Shown: positions 17,178 through 27,095 of the stretch, piece after piece
Layout of the letters: every line of letters begins with the position of its first letter
Numbering within the stretch: position 1 is the first letter of the stretch
NCBI RefSeq assembly: GCF_021513215.1
Contig: NZ_CP090975.1
Coordinates: 1,451,001 to 1,515,000, forward strand
Length of the DNA stretch: 64,000 bases
Direction of reading: 5' to 3'
From: Suttonella sp. R2A3
GTDB taxonomy: Bacteria; Pseudomonadota; Gammaproteobacteria; Cardiobacteriales; Cardiobacteriaceae
Notes under the pieces: model-generated
Told to the model about the DNA's origin: nothing
Seen by the model: the letters and a program-made list of their open reading frames with translations, nothing else
The model's database searches: none
Program-made: the position numbers and the translations under genes

Positions 17178-17705
17178 ATGATGCGCCATCCAATTGACAC
17201 TCTGCCTCGCGAAATTGACCCTTGGGCGTTTGCCCGGGCCAGACAATTAGCTGACGGTGAGCTTTCACGCAAAGACTTGCCTGCGTTGAAGCAATGGACA
17301 ACGGATAATCATCCGTTAACCGCCCATTTAGAAGGTGCGATTGATGATTATCAGCAGCCTTGCTTGCAAGGTTCGCTGCATATCGATTTACAGATGCAGT
17401 GCCAACGGTGTTTGCAACCGCTGGTTATGTCTGTTGAGCGCGAATTTGCCTATGTGCCGATTCGCTCTCAAGCGTTAGAAGACCGCGTTGAAGGCGGGGC
17501 AGAAACGTTAATCTGCGACAACGAAATACTCGATGTTGCATGGTTTTTACAAGAGGAAGTCTTGCTGGCGATGCCAATGATTGCCAAGCATGATGACTGT
17601 GAACCGCCGATCAATACGGCTGAATCAGACCCTTCAGAAGAGGAGGCGTCTGAACATCCGTTTGCGGCATTAAAAGCATTAATTAATTCCAAGGAGCATT
17701 CATAA
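17178..17705 (+). CDS. yceD: YceD family protein (DUF177), upstream partner of rpmF
   Basis: 175 aa from ATG 17178; the frame is open slightly further upstream, but the AGG at 17167-17169 fits this or the adjacent ATG at 17181. YceD proteins are conserved next to rpmF and are linked to 23S rRNA/50S assembly. The CxxC pair in the [12 protein letters not shown] segment and the acidic end with PFAALKALI are typical. The stop codon TAA overlaps the rpmF ATG by one base, so the two are translationally coupled. Confidence 0.92.
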   Translation: MMRHPIDTLPREIDPWAFARARQLADGELSRKDLPALKQWTTDNHPLTAHLEGAIDDYQQPCLQGSLHIDLQMQCQRCLQPLVMSVEREFAYVPIRSQALEDRVEGGAETLICDNEILDVAWFLQEEVLLAMPMIAKHDDCEPPINTAESDPSEEEASEHPFAALKALINSKEHS

Positions 17706-17908
17706 TGGCTGTGCAAAAGAATCGCAAAACTCCGTCGAAGCGCGACAAACGCCGTACTCACGACGCTTTGGGTTATGCCACGGTTTCTACTGATGGCACC
17801 AGCGGTGAACGTCACCTGCGCCACCACGTCAGTAAAGACGGTTTTTATCGTGGTCGTCAGGCAATCGTTCGCCCTGCTGACGTTGTTGAATTCGAAGACG
17901 ACGAGTAA
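17705..17908 (+). CDS. rpmF: 50S ribosomal protein L32
   Basis: 67 aa. The N-terminus [20 protein letters not shown] and the [13 protein letters not shown] segment are diagnostic for bacterial L32. It has no cysteines, so it is the non-zinc form usual in gammaproteobacteria; the acidic tail [11 protein letters not shown] is longer than in E. coli. The order yceD-rpmF-plsX-fab is the classic arrangement linking ribosome and membrane-lipid synthesis. A GGAGC ribosome-binding site sits just upstream. Confidence 0.97.
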   Translation: MAVQKNRKTPSKRDKRRTHDALGYATVSTDGTSGERHLRHHVSKDGFYRGRQAIVRPADVVEFEDDE

Positions 17909-17919
17909 ATTCCTAAGTT

Positions 17920-18972
17920 ATGACTAAACACAACATGCCGACCATTGCCATTGATGCGATGGGCGGCGATGTCGGTTTGGACGTCACCTTAGTTGCTGCG
18001 GCGCATGCGCAAAAGCAGCACCAGGATTTACAACTCATTCTTGTTGGTGATGAGGCGATTATTCACGCACACAAAGCGTTTGCCTCGCTAGATAAATCAA
18101 GAATGCGTGTCCATCACGCCTCGCAAATCGTGGCGATGGATGAATCACCAGCAAACGTTCTACGTAATAAAAACGATTCGTCGATGTGGCAAGCGATTAG
18201 CTTGGTGCGTGAAGGCGAAGCGGATGCCTGTGTCAGCGCTGGTAACACCGGTGCGTTGATGGCGTCTGCACGTTATATCTTAAAAATGTTGCCTGGCATT
18301 TCGCGTCCGGCAATTTGTGCCACTCTTCCTACCGCACATGGTCACGTTCATTGGCTCGATTTAGGCGCCAATGTTGATGCACGCCCTGAACAATTAGAAC
18401 AATTCGCTGTGATGGGTAGTGAGCTCGCTAAAGCCGTTGATGACAACCCTTCGCCACGCGTCGGGCTGCTCAATATTGGTGAAGAAGCGATCAAAGGCAA
18501 CGATACGGTTAAAGAAACCGGTAAACGCTTGGAACAAGGCGAGCTCAACTACATTGGCTTTGTCGAAGGTAATGATATTTTCCTCAAAGAAGGGATCGAT
18601 GTGGTGGTCTGCGATGGCTTTGTTGGCAACGTTGCCTTAAAAACCATTGAAGGGATCGCAAAATTCTTACAAATTAAAACCAAGGCAGCGTTTAAGCGTA
18701 ATCCGTTTACCTTGTTTGCTGGCTTGGTCGCCTTACCCGTATTTAAAAGCCTGCGTAAAACGGTTGACCCACGCACCTATAATGGGGCAAGCTTGCTGGG
18801 CCTACAAGGCATTGTGATTAAAAGTCACGGTAATGCAGATGCTTATGCATTTGCGAATGCGATAAATATCGCACGCTTAGAAATAGAAAACGGCGTGATT
18901 GGTCGTATAGGCCAACATTTACAACAACTCGCCGACGCACACTCCACCACTGAAGAAGAACCAACGCCATGA
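17920..18972 (+). CDS. plsX: Phosphate acyltransferase PlsX
   Basis: 350 aa. It makes acyl-phosphate from acyl-ACP for the PlsY route of glycerolipid synthesis, as a soluble or peripheral membrane enzyme. Signatures are [16 protein letters not shown] at the N-terminus, [17 protein letters not shown] and [14 protein letters not shown]. Eleven bases behind rpmF; its TGA overlaps the fabH ATG by four bases. Confidence 0.97.
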   Translation: MTKHNMPTIAIDAMGGDVGLDVTLVAAAHAQKQHQDLQLILVGDEAIIHAHKAFASLDKSRMRVHHASQIVAMDESPANVLRNKNDSSMWQAISLVREGEADACVSAGNTGALMASARYILKMLPGISRPAICATLPTAHGHVHWLDLGANVDARPEQLEQFAVMGSELAKAVDDNPSPRVGLLNIGEEAIKGNDTVKETGKRLEQGELNYIGFVEGNDIFLKEGIDVVVCDGFVGNVALKTIEGIAKFLQIKTKAAFKRNPFTLFAGLVALPVFKSLRKTVDPRTYNGASLLGLQGIVIKSHGNADAYAFANAINIARLEIENGVIGRIGQHLQQLADAHSTTEEEPTP

Positions 18973-19937
18973 CCTATACTAAAATACTCGGCACCGGCAG
19001 CTATTTGCCAAAACGCATTGTGACTAATGACGAACTTAGTGAGCGCATGGAAACCACTGATGAGTGGATCCGCGCACGCACCGGCATCGAACAGCGTCAT
19101 ATGGCAGCGCCCAATGAGAGTAGTGTGGATATGGCGGAGCAGGCAGCAAGAAGAGCGATGGAAAGCGCGGGCGTGACCGGCGAAGAGCTTGATTTGATTA
19201 TCTGCGCGACTTCAACACCGGAACATTTATTCCCGAGTAACGCCACCCAATTACAAGCGCGCTTAGGCTGCCGCACGATTCCTGCTTTTGATATGCAGGC
19301 GGTATGTTCAGGCTTTGTTTATGCGCTTTCGACTGCCGATAAATTCATTAAATGCGGTGGCTATCAGCGTATTCTGGTTCTTGGTGCGGAATTATTCACT
19401 AATGCGCTGAATTGGGAAGATCGCACCACCGCGATTTTGTTTGGCGACGGCGCCGGTGCGGTCGTGGTTGGCCCATCAGAAGAGCCAGGCATTTATGGCA
19501 GTGTGCTGCACAGTGATGGTGGCTATAAAGAGCTTCTGTGGGCGCCGCAAGGCCCGGGTTCTTCGGCTGAAGACTATCCGAATCGTGGTCGCTTTATCGA
19601 GATGCAAGGGCGCGATGTGTTCAAAGTCGCGGTGCGCTCTTTGAGCAGCTTGGTTGGGGAGTTGCTTGAGCATTGTGATTTTGACGCGGCCGATATCGAT
19701 TATCTGGTGCCGCATCAGGCAAATTTGCGCATCATCAGCGCGACAGCCGAGCATTTGAATTTACCGATGGAAAAAGTCATCGTAACCGTTAACAAGCACG
19801 CCAATACCTCTGCCGCATCAGTGCCTTTAGCGCTCGATCATGGTGTGCGCAGTGGGCAAATCCAGCGTGGCCACAACTTATTATTAGAGGCCTTTGGTGG
19901 CGGATTTACCTGGGGTGGTTGTATACTGACCTACTAA
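18969..19937 (+). CDS. fabH: 3-oxoacyl-ACP synthase III FabH
   Basis: 322 aa. It condenses acetyl-CoA with malonyl-ACP to start fatty acid synthesis. The triad is C113 (DMQAVCSGF), H249 (VPHQANLRI) and N279 ([10 protein letters not shown]). Normal length. Starts in the plsX stop (ATGA), with fabD following after 29 bases. Confidence 0.97.
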   Translation: MTYTKILGTGSYLPKRIVTNDELSERMETTDEWIRARTGIEQRHMAAPNESSVDMAEQAARRAMESAGVTGEELDLIICATSTPEHLFPSNATQLQARLGCRTIPAFDMQAVCSGFVYALSTADKFIKCGGYQRILVLGAELFTNALNWEDRTTAILFGDGAGAVVVGPSEEPGIYGSVLHSDGGYKELLWAPQGPGSSAEDYPNRGRFIEMQGRDVFKVAVRSLSSLVGELLEHCDFDAADIDYLVPHQANLRIISATAEHLNLPMEKVIVTVNKHANTSAASVPLALDHGVRSGQIQRGHNLLLEAFGGGFTWGGCILTY

Positions 19938-19966
19938 AATATCACTAGGTATATAAGGAGAACGTG

Positions 19967-20899
19967 ATGAGCAGCGCGATTATTTTTCCCGGACAAGGCT
20001 CACAAAGCCAAGGTATGCTGGCTGAGATGGCTGGCTCGTTTCCACAGATTAAAGAACGTTTTGCTGAAGCCTCTGAAGTGGTCAAACAAGATCTTTGGGA
20101 TATTGCGCAAACCAACCCCAAAGGGCTACTCAACGCCACAGCGATTACCCAACCGATTTTATTGGCTGCCGGTATCGCAAGCTACGATATTCTTAAAGCC
20201 GAAACCGATATTAAACCGGCTTATTTCGCCGGCCACTCATTAGGCGAATACACTGCCTTATGCGCCGCTGGTTCGCTAACTTTTGCTGAAGCGATTGATC
20301 TGGTGCATCACCGTGGTGAGCTCATGCAAGACGCTGTCCCATACGGTAGCGGCGCAATGGCGGCCATTCTTGGTCTTGATGACGAGGAAGTGGTTGAGAT
20401 TTGCGCGGGTATTCGTGAGTCGGTTCAAGCGGCGAACTTTAATGCGCCAGGGCAGGTGGTCATTGCCGGAAAAACGGTTGGCGTGGAAAAAGCGGTTGCT
20501 GAGGCGAAAGCGCGCGGCGCGAAACGCGCGATTGTACTGCCAGTGAGCGTACCTTCGCATTGCACTCTCATGCGCTCCCCAGCGTCTAAACTGAGTCTGT
20601 ATTTAGACCACACCCATTGGAAAATGCCTTCTATCCCAGTGATTCATAACGTTGACGCGCAACCTCGCCATAATATCGACGGCATTAAATCAGCGCTTGG
20701 CGCACAGCTTTATAAACCAGTACGTTGGGTAGCTTGTGTTGAGGCGCTCGTTGAGCAGGGCGTAGGTCTCTGCGTTGAAGCCGCACCTGGTAAAGTGCTT
20801 AGCGGATTGAATAAGCGCATTAATTCTAAACTCACCACCTTGGCGCTGGATAGTAAGGATGGTTTGAGTGCAATAAACGAGGCTTTAGAGAGAGAATGA
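19967..20899 (+). CDS. fabD: Malonyl-CoA:ACP transacylase FabD
   Basis: 310 aa from ATG 19967, with AAGGAG six bases upstream; an in-frame GTG directly before it is less well placed. It moves malonyl groups from CoA to ACP. The nucleophile is S91 in FAGHSLGEYTAL and the partner His is H198 in VPSHCTLM; the N-terminal IIFPGQGSQSQGML motif is complete. Its last codons overlap fabG by four bases. Confidence 0.97.
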   Translation: MSSAIIFPGQGSQSQGMLAEMAGSFPQIKERFAEASEVVKQDLWDIAQTNPKGLLNATAITQPILLAAGIASYDILKAETDIKPAYFAGHSLGEYTALCAAGSLTFAEAIDLVHHRGELMQDAVPYGSGAMAAILGLDDEEVVEICAGIRESVQAANFNAPGQVVIAGKTVGVEKAVAEAKARGAKRAIVLPVSVPSHCTLMRSPASKLSLYLDHTHWKMPSIPVIHNVDAQPRHNIDGIKSALGAQLYKPVRWVACVEALVEQGVGLCVEAAPGKVLSGLNKRINSKLTTLALDSKDGLSAINEALERE

Positions 20900-21633
20900 A
20901 CATCGACCAACAAATTGTACTGATTACCGGCGCCAGTCGCGGGATTGGCCGTGGTGTCTTAGATGCTTTTGCTACCCGTGGGGCAACAGTCATCGGCACA
21001 GCGACCAGTGAATCCGGAGCGCAGGCGATCAGTCAGCATATTGCCGATAATGGTTGGCGAGGCACGGGTATGGCGTTACGCGTTAACGACCAGGAAGCCA
21101 TCGATGCTGCCATTAAATCCATCCGTGAACAATTTGGCGCATTAACCACGTTGATTAATAATGCAGGCATTACCGAAGATAACCTGTTGATGCGTATGAA
21201 GCCAGAACAGTGGGACGCGGTGATTGATACCAACTTAAACAGCGTCTATCGCCTGAGTAAGGCGGTGATGCGCGATATGATGAAAACGCGCTTTGGTCGG
21301 ATTATTACCATCACATCAGTTGTTGGCGTGATGGGCAATGCCGGTCAGACCAACTACGCAGCTTCAAAAGCGGGCGTTATCGGCTTTTCTAAATCGCTGG
21401 CGCGCGAGATTGGTTCGCGCGGGATTACCGTGAACACGATTGCCCCAGGTTGTATCGCCACCGATATGACCGAGCAATTGCCCGAAGCACAAAAGCAGCA
21501 ACTCATTAAAGATGTGCCTATGGCAAAACTTGGCGCGGTCGAAGATATTGCGGATGCCGCTGTATTTTTGGCTGGAGCAGCTTATATTACCGGTGAAACC
21601 TTGCACGTTAACGGTGGTATGTATATGATTTAG
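20896..21633 (+). CDS. fabG: 3-oxoacyl-ACP reductase FabG
   Basis: 245 aa short-chain dehydrogenase. It reduces 3-oxoacyl-ACP with NADPH. The cofactor loop GASRGIGRGVLDAF, NNAGITEDN, the catalytic S/Y-x-x-x-K (TSVVGVMG..., YAASKAG) and the C-terminal ITGETLHVNGGMYM are intact. Overlaps fabD by four bases and precedes acpP by 93 bases, which leaves room for a separate acpP promoter. Confidence 0.97.
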   Translation: MNIDQQIVLITGASRGIGRGVLDAFATRGATVIGTATSESGAQAISQHIADNGWRGTGMALRVNDQEAIDAAIKSIREQFGALTTLINNAGITEDNLLMRMKPEQWDAVIDTNLNSVYRLSKAVMRDMMKTRFGRIITITSVVGVMGNAGQTNYAASKAGVIGFSKSLAREIGSRGITVNTIAPGCIATDMTEQLPEAQKQQLIKDVPMAKLGAVEDIADAAVFLAGAAYITGETLHVNGGMYMI

Positions 21634-21726
21634 TCCCAGTTTGTGGGCAAAAATCCGCAAGCTGGCAATTCACCCATAAACCTTTTACAATAGGTATTTT
21701 TCATCCCAACAAAGGAAATAGATAGC

Positions 21727-21963
21727 ATGAGCAACAGTATTGAGCAACGCGTTGTCGCTGTGATCGCTGAACAATTAAGCGTTGACGAAGCGCAAATTAA
21801 ACCAGAAGCCCATTTCATCGATGACTTAGGCGCTGACTCACTCGACTTGGTCGAATTAGTGATGTCGCTGGAAAAAGAGTTCGATTGTGAAATTCCTGAC
21901 GAAGAAGCAGAGAAAATCACCACCGTTCAAACGGCGATTGATTACGTTAAAGCCAACAGCTAA
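21727..21963 (+). CDS. acpP: Acyl carrier protein
   Basis: 78 aa, highly acidic. The phosphopantetheine attachment serine is S38 in [12 protein letters not shown], and the helix [14 protein letters not shown] follows. An AAGGAAA ribosome-binding site precedes the ATG. A TACAAT hexamer at 21686-21691 could be the -10 of a dedicated promoter, as expected because ACP is needed in excess over the enzymes. A strong terminator follows, separating it partly from fabF. Confidence 0.98.
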   Translation: MSNSIEQRVVAVIAEQLSVDEAQIKPEAHFIDDLGADSLDLVELVMSLEKEFDCEIPDEEAEKITTVQTAIDYVKANS

Positions 21964-21981
21964 ACGCTTTCGGCTTTGTAC

Positions 21982-22017
21982 AAAGCCACAGTAGTTCCGT
22001 ACTGCTGTGGCTTTTTT
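21982..22017 (+). terminator. Terminator-like hairpin between acpP and fabF
   Basis: AAAGCCACAG (21982-21991) pairs with CTGTGGCTTT (22005-22014); the inner part can extend with a small bulge. A T-run TTTTTT follows. Probably lowers transcription of fabF relative to acpP. Confidence 0.8.
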
Positions 22018-22052
22018 ATTAGTGGTCAGATTAACCAGTCAACGAGCATATT

Positions 22053-23315
22053 ATGAGTGAAACAACCCTTTTAAAATCCGTTGCCCGCGTGGTGGTTACT
22101 GGTATGGGTATTATTAGCCCGGTCGGTTCTAACCTCAAAGACGCGTGGCGTAATATCTTAGCCGGCAAAAGCGGCATTCGTCCGATCACCGATTATGATG
22201 CGAGCGAGTTAGCCGTGCGCTTTCGTGGATCAGTCGCTGATTTCGAGGTTGAGCGCTACTTCGACGTTAAAGAAGCGCGCAAAATGGACACCTTTATCCA
22301 CTATGGTGTGGCAGCCGGTATTGATGCGATTAACGATAGTGGTTTGGATTTTAGCGATGAGGCGTTAGCCGAGCGTACCGGGATTATTATTGGTTCGGGA
22401 ATTGGCGGTCTGCCGGGCGTGCTCGAAGGATACAAATCATTTTTAGAGCAAGGCCCACGTCGGGTTTCGCCTTTTTATGTGCCGAAAAATATCATCAATA
22501 TGATCTCGGGGAATTTATCAATCCGCTACGGCATTAAAGGCCCGAACCTTGCTACAGCGACTGCCTGTGCGACAGGCACGCACTCTATCGCGCAAGCGAC
22601 ACGGATGATCCAGATGGGCGACGCGGAAGTGATGATCGCAGGTGGTGCGGAAATGGCAGGGAATGCAATGGGGATTGCCGGTTTTGCGGCCGCCAAAGCG
22701 CTTTCGACACGCAACGATGATCCACAGGCTGCTTCGCGTCCTTGGGACAAAGACCGCGATGGTTTTGTGCTCGGCGATGGTGCCGGGGTGTTGGTGTTAG
22801 AAACCTTAGAACGCGCCCAGGCCCGTGGGGCAACAATTTATGGCGAAGTGGCAGGGATTGGTATGAGCGCTGACGCGTATCATATGACTGCCCCGCTGAC
22901 TGATGGCAGCGGGGCAGCGCGCTGCATGAGCCTGGCCTTACGTGATGCGGCGCTTAATCCGCAAGATATTGACTATATCAACGCGCACGGCACATCGACC
23001 CCAGCAGGGGATACCGCTGAAACGCTGGCGGTGAAAAGAGCTTTTGGCGAGCACGCTTATGATCTGGCGATCAGTAGCACTAAATCGATGACCGGCCATG
23101 CACTCGGTGCTGCCGGTGGCCTAGAAGCAGTATTTAGCTTACTCGCTTTGCGTGATCAAGTCGCCCCACCGACAATCAACCTCGATAACCCAGGCGAAGA
23201 CTGTGATTTGAACTATGTTGCGCATCAGGCGCAAGAGCGCCCGATTCGTGCGGCGTTATCGAATTCGTTTGGCTTTGGCGGTACTAACGCCAGTTTGGTT
23301 TTCAAAACGGTCTAG
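22053..23315 (+). CDS. fabF: 3-oxoacyl-ACP synthase II FabF
   Basis: 420 aa. An elongating condensing enzyme. The nucleophile is C172 (TATACATGTHSI), with histidines in INAHGTSTPAGD and KSMTGHALGAAG. The C-terminus ends SFGFGGTNASLVF as usual. The N-terminus MSETTLLKSVARVVVTGMG is a few residues longer than in E. coli. mltG starts two bases after its stop. Confidence 0.97.
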   Translation: MSETTLLKSVARVVVTGMGIISPVGSNLKDAWRNILAGKSGIRPITDYDASELAVRFRGSVADFEVERYFDVKEARKMDTFIHYGVAAGIDAINDSGLDFSDEALAERTGIIIGSGIGGLPGVLEGYKSFLEQGPRRVSPFYVPKNIINMISGNLSIRYGIKGPNLATATACATGTHSIAQATRMIQMGDAEVMIAGGAEMAGNAMGIAGFAAAKALSTRNDDPQAASRPWDKDRDGFVLGDGAGVLVLETLERAQARGATIYGEVAGIGMSADAYHMTAPLTDGSGAARCMSLALRDAALNPQDIDYINAHGTSTPAGDTAETLAVKRAFGEHAYDLAISSTKSMTGHALGAAGGLEAVFSLLALRDQVAPPTINLDNPGEDCDLNYVAHQAQERPIRAALSNSFGFGGTNASLVFKTV

Positions 23316-23317
23316 CG

Positions 23318-24355
23318 ATGTTGGCTAAACTGCTGCGCCGCTTTGTGTTGCTGGTGCTTGTGCTTAGCGCTGTTGCAGCTGGTGTGGTCTACTGGCAATA
23401 TTTTAAGGCCATGCACCGCCCATTGGGTGGTGAATACGGCCGTACTGTCTTGCATGTGGGTAGTGATGTCTTGCATGTACCGCGCGGGTCTTCACTTAAA
23501 GCGATCAGCGCGGAATTAAAACGCCGTGGGGTCATTGAGATGCAATGGCCTTTACTGGTTTACGGCAAATGGCGTGGTGATGCAGGGGAAATCAAAGCAG
23601 GCGATTATCGTATGAGGCCAGGGGATAATATCATGGCCCTGTACCAGGATATGATCGATGGTAAGGTGATTATCCGTTCGCTAAGAGTTCTCGAAGGGTC
23701 AACGTACGCGGATTTGCGTCGTAGCCTGCGCGCTGCTGATGACCTGGAGCAAACCCTTGATGGGGTGAGCGATGAAGAACTGGCCGAGCGCTTAGGTATT
23801 GAGGGCTCATTGGAAGGGCAGTTTTTGCCAAACACCTACCATTACACCAGTGAAGACAGCGACTTCACCATGCTCAAGCGCCTACATAAGCAGCTCACTC
23901 ATGCTTTAGATGAAGCGTGGCAAGGGCGTGCGACTGATTTAGCAATCAGCACCCCGTACGAAGCGTTGATTCTCGCCTCAATCATCGAAAAAGAAACCGC
24001 TTTAGACCATGAGCGTAATATTATTTCTGGGGTGTTTAACCGGCGGTTGAAAAAAGGCATGCGCTTGCAAACTGATCCAACAGTGATTTATGGGATTCCT
24101 GATTTTGACGGCAATATCACTCGAGCGCATTTGCGCACCGATACCCCATATAATACCTACACTCGACATGGTCTGCCGCCAACGCCGATTGCTTTGCCGA
24201 GTAAAGCATCGATTGTCGCGGCTTTGCATCCTGATAGCGGTAAATCGTTATTTTTTGTGGCCACTGGCAATGGTGGGCATACTTTTACCGAAACCTATGA
24301 AGCGCATAAAAAAGCGGTGCAACAGCTGATTTCACGCAAGCGGGCTGAGCAATGA
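23318..24355 (+). CDS. mltG: Endolytic murein transglycosylase MltG (YceG)
   Basis: 345 aa. An inner-membrane enzyme that cuts nascent glycan strands and sets their length. One N-terminal membrane segment (residues about 8-28), a LysM-like region (about 45-110) and the YceG catalytic domain with the predicted catalytic glutamate E224 in LASIIEKETALD; also QTDPTVIYG and TPYNTYTRHGLPPTPI. It overlaps tmk by four bases. The position between fabF/pabC and tmk is standard, but no pabC is present here. Confidence 0.96.
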   Translation: MLAKLLRRFVLLVLVLSAVAAGVVYWQYFKAMHRPLGGEYGRTVLHVGSDVLHVPRGSSLKAISAELKRRGVIEMQWPLLVYGKWRGDAGEIKAGDYRMRPGDNIMALYQDMIDGKVIIRSLRVLEGSTYADLRRSLRAADDLEQTLDGVSDEELAERLGIEGSLEGQFLPNTYHYTSEDSDFTMLKRLHKQLTHALDEAWQGRATDLAISTPYEALILASIIEKETALDHERNIISGVFNRRLKKGMRLQTDPTVIYGIPDFDGNITRAHLRTDTPYNTYTRHGLPPTPIALPSKASIVAALHPDSGKSLFFVATGNGGHTFTETYEAHKKAVQQLISRKRAEQ

Positions 24356-24960
24356 ACCCTAAATTCATCACATTAGACGGCACTGAAGGCTCGGGAAAAT
24401 CGACACAGATCAACTTGTTACGTGAATGGTTTGCTGAGCAAGGTGTTGATGTGTGGTTTACCCGTGAGCCTGGTGGCACGCCGCTGGGTGAACGTTTGCG
24501 CGAATTATTGCTCGACCCCGAGACCGAGGCGTGCTCTGATAGTGAATTACTATTGATTATGGCGGCACGCTGTGAGCATATCACGCGCGAAATCAAGCCG
24601 CGTTTGGCGCGTGGACAGTGGGTGGTGAGTGATCGCTTTAACGATGCGACCTATGCTTACCAGGGCTGGGCGCGTGGGATTGACCGCTCGCGCATTGCGG
24701 CGCTCGAGAATTGGATGCAAGGCGATTTTCAACCGGATTTGCGCATTATTTTGGGTTTGGATTCTGCGGGCTCACGCGCGCGCTTGGCCGGGCGTAACGA
24801 TTATCGAGACCGCTTTGAACAAGAACGTCACGCATTTTTTGATGCGGTGAGCGAGGGCTATCGTGTGCGCGCCGAGGTGGGTAACGCGCTGTGGATTGAC
24901 GCGAATGTAAGTCCACAAGCTGTATTTGCACAGATTAAACAGGCGATTGAGGCATTATGA
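24352..24960 (+). CDS. tmk: Thymidylate kinase
   Basis: 202 aa. Phosphorylates dTMP to dTDP. P-loop GTEGSGKST at residues 10-18, the DRF motif in VVSDRFNDATYAYQG and the LID region RARLAGRNDYRDRFE. Overlaps both mltG and holB by four bases each. Confidence 0.97.
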   Translation: MNPKFITLDGTEGSGKSTQINLLREWFAEQGVDVWFTREPGGTPLGERLRELLLDPETEACSDSELLLIMAARCEHITREIKPRLARGQWVVSDRFNDATYAYQGWARGIDRSRIAALENWMQGDFQPDLRIILGLDSAGSRARLAGRNDYRDRFEQERHAFFDAVSEGYRVRAEVGNALWIDANVSPQAVFAQIKQAIEAL

Positions 24961-25895
24961 ACACCCTTCCCTGGCTTGATCTAAACGCCCCTGTTTGTCA
25001 TGCACCGTTGCCAAATGCTCTGCTGCTGATAGACCCTCAGCGAGGAAATGCGCAGGCGTTAGCACGTTATCTGGCGCAAAAAGCCCTGTGTTTGTCAGAA
25101 GATGCGCCGTGCGGGCAGTGTAAATCGTGCCATTTAGTCAGCCAGGACACCCATCCGGATTTACAGGTTTATGAGCAGGCGTGCGCGATTGATGAGATTC
25201 GTGCACTGAACGCACAAGTGCAGCACACACCGAGTATTGGTAAAAGGCGCTTGGTGATCCTCGGTGAGCTTGACCGCTATTTAATCCCTTCTGTGAATGC
25301 GCTACTCAAAACGCTCGAAGAACCGCCAGAGCAAACCCATTTTATTTTGAGTGCGGCGAATCGCCGTGCAGTTAAGGCGACAGTAGTTAGTCGCTGTCAG
25401 ATGATCCAGGTTGTCTCACCTGATGTTGAAGCTGCCGAGCAGTGGTTGGTGCAGATGCATCAATGGACACCTGAGCAGGCGCGTCAAGCGTTGATACTTG
25501 CCCAAGGCGACCCTTTTCGTGCACTAAGTGCTTCTGAGCATCCCGACCCTGCCGCCTCAATCAACGAATGTGTGTTGTTTCTCGCCCACCCACAGCACGA
25601 ACTTGCGTATTTGCAGGTGGTTGATGGGCTAGCAAAAGAAAAGGTACTTGATAGCGTGGCTGCGCAACTGCGCGCGATCATTACCTTTATCCAGCTAGAC
25701 AGCCACGACGAATATTGGCACAATCTACTGGAGCCTCACCGTAAAGCGATTGAGGCCTTAGATGTGCATCGCCTGCATCGATTATATGCGAGAGTGTGCG
25801 AATTGTATCGCCCTGACCGCCAACAAATTGATAAAGCGATGAACATCAAGCATTGCTTGCTCGAATATGCGCAAAAAGGAGCCATCAACCTATGA
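24957..25895 (+). CDS. holB: DNA polymerase III delta' subunit HolB
   Basis: 312 aa, part of the clamp loader. The zinc module is complete: C45, C52, C55 and C58 in the CLSEDAPCGQCKSCH region. The AAA+ core follows (IDEIRALNAQVQ, LLKTLEEPPEQTHFIL, the arginine-finger SRC in VVSRCQMIQV). The sequence is divergent at the C-terminus, as usual in this family. Overlaps the PilZ gene by four bases. Confidence 0.93.
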   Translation: MNTLPWLDLNAPVCHAPLPNALLLIDPQRGNAQALARYLAQKALCLSEDAPCGQCKSCHLVSQDTHPDLQVYEQACAIDEIRALNAQVQHTPSIGKRRLVILGELDRYLIPSVNALLKTLEEPPEQTHFILSAANRRAVKATVVSRCQMIQVVSPDVEAAEQWLVQMHQWTPEQARQALILAQGDPFRALSASEHPDPAASINECVLFLAHPQHELAYLQVVDGLAKEKVLDSVAAQLRAIITFIQLDSHDEYWHNLLEPHRKAIEALDVHRLHRLYARVCELYRPDRQQIDKAMNIKHCLLEYAQKGAINL

Positions 25896-26251
25896 ATGAT
25901 GCCGTGCAATCTAAACTTAAAAAAGGCGTGATTCGCCTGAATATTAATGACACACGCAATCTTTATCAGGCGTATATGCCCTTTATTGAGGGTTGTGGAA
26001 TGTTTTATCCGACCGAGGACAGCTATCAACTCGGCCAAGAGGTGTTTGTGTTTTTGCAGCTCCCCGAAGACCATGGTAAATTTGCCGTTTCCGGGCGGGT
26101 GGCTTGGTTAAACCCACCCAAAAAATCGGGTAAACGTGTGCCGGGTATCGGTATTCAATTGACTGGTCGTGACGTGTCAAAAATTCGTGAAACCATCGAA
26201 CGCGCAATCGGCAAAATGGGCGATAGCGGTCTGCCAACGATGACCCTTTAA
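25892..26251 (+). CDS. PilZ-domain protein
   Basis: 119 aa from ATG 25892 (ATGA overlap with holB). The order holB-pilZ is the classic Pseudomonas-type context for PilZ itself. The domain has VAWLNPPKK and GIGIQL strands, but the N-terminal RxxxR motif needed for cyclic di-GMP binding is not apparent, as in true PilZ proteins that act with PilB/FimX in type IV pilus assembly. The region LNINDTRNLYQAYMPFI matches the N-terminal beta segment. No other pilus gene is in the window. Confidence 0.88.
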   Translation: MNDAVQSKLKKGVIRLNINDTRNLYQAYMPFIEGCGMFYPTEDSYQLGQEVFVFLQLPEDHGKFAVSGRVAWLNPPKKSGKRVPGIGIQLTGRDVSKIRETIERAIGKMGDSGLPTMTL

Positions 26252-26426
26252 GCGAGATTTTTATCCGTACCCGCTTTGTGTTACTGAGTCTTAACGCCAT
26301 TAGATAACCGCTTTTTCTGGGTAAACCTATGCCGCTCACAGGCCTGGTGAGTAGGGCTATCTCAATCATTAATCTATCATTCATCGTATTTTCTGATCAA
26401 TCATGCGATGATGGGACAAGCTAGCC

Positions 26427-26454
26427 CTTGAAAAAATGCACCTTGTCCCCACTT
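26427..26454 (+). promoter_or_regulatory. Sigma-32 heat-shock promoter of clpP
   Basis: CTTGAAA at 26427-26433, then exactly 13 bases, then CCCCACTT at 26447-26454: a near-perfect match to the RpoH consensus CTTGAAA-N13-CCCCAT-T. It lies 27 bases before the clpP ATG, with AGGAG in between. The rest of the 229-base gap (26252-26426) shows no gene. Confidence 0.85.
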
Positions 26455-26480
26455 ACCTCATTCATAATTAGGAGTTTTCA

Positions 26481-27092
26481 ATGGATGTATTTAACAACAT
26501 TCCCATCCCGATGGTGGTGGAGCAAACTGGACGTGGCGAGCGAGCCTTCGATATCTATTCTCGCTTGCTTAAAGAACGCGTTGTTTTTTTAATCGGTCCG
26601 GTCAATGACGCGACAGCCAACTTGGTGGTCGCGCAGCTACTGTTTTTAGAAGCAGAAAACCCTGATCAAGATATTCATTTTTATATTAATTCACCGGGTG
26701 GTTCGGTAACTGCTGGGATGTCGATTTATGACACAATGAATTTTGTGAAGCCAGATGTGAGCACGATGGTGCTCGGTCAAGCGGCGAGCATGGGGGCATT
26801 TTTGCTTTCAGCGGGCGCCAAAGGCAAACGCTTTGCACTGCCTAATTCACGGGTAATGATCCACCAGCCGCTTGGTGGCTATCAGGGTCAGGCAACCGAC
26901 ATTGATATTCATGCACGCGAGATTTTATTTATTAAGGAGCGCTTGAACCGCTTGCTCGCCGAACACACTGGACAAGATTACGACACCATCTGCCATGATA
27001 CCGAGCGTGATAATTTTATGAGCGCTGAACGGGCATTGAAATATGGTCTAGTCGATGAGATTCTTAATGAACGCCACAGAGGCGTGGAGTAA
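26481..27092 (+). CDS. clpP: ATP-dependent Clp protease proteolytic subunit
   Basis: 203 aa. A serine peptidase forming a 14-mer that degrades substrates unfolded by ClpX or ClpA. The catalytic triad is S103 ([11 protein letters not shown]), H128 (VMIHQPLGG) and D177 (DTERDNFM), with E. coli-like spacing. The start at ATG 26481 follows AGGAG. First gene of a clpP-clpX-lon unit under the heat-shock promoter; the trigger factor gene that often precedes clpP is absent. Confidence 0.98.
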   Translation: MDVFNNIPIPMVVEQTGRGERAFDIYSRLLKERVVFLIGPVNDATANLVVAQLLFLEAENPDQDIHFYINSPGGSVTAGMSIYDTMNFVKPDVSTMVLGQAASMGAFLLSAGAKGKRFALPNSRVMIHQPLGGYQGQATDIDIHAREILFIKERLNRLLAEHTGQDYDTICHDTERDNFMSAERALKYGLVDEILNERHRGVE

Positions 27093-27095
27093 GTT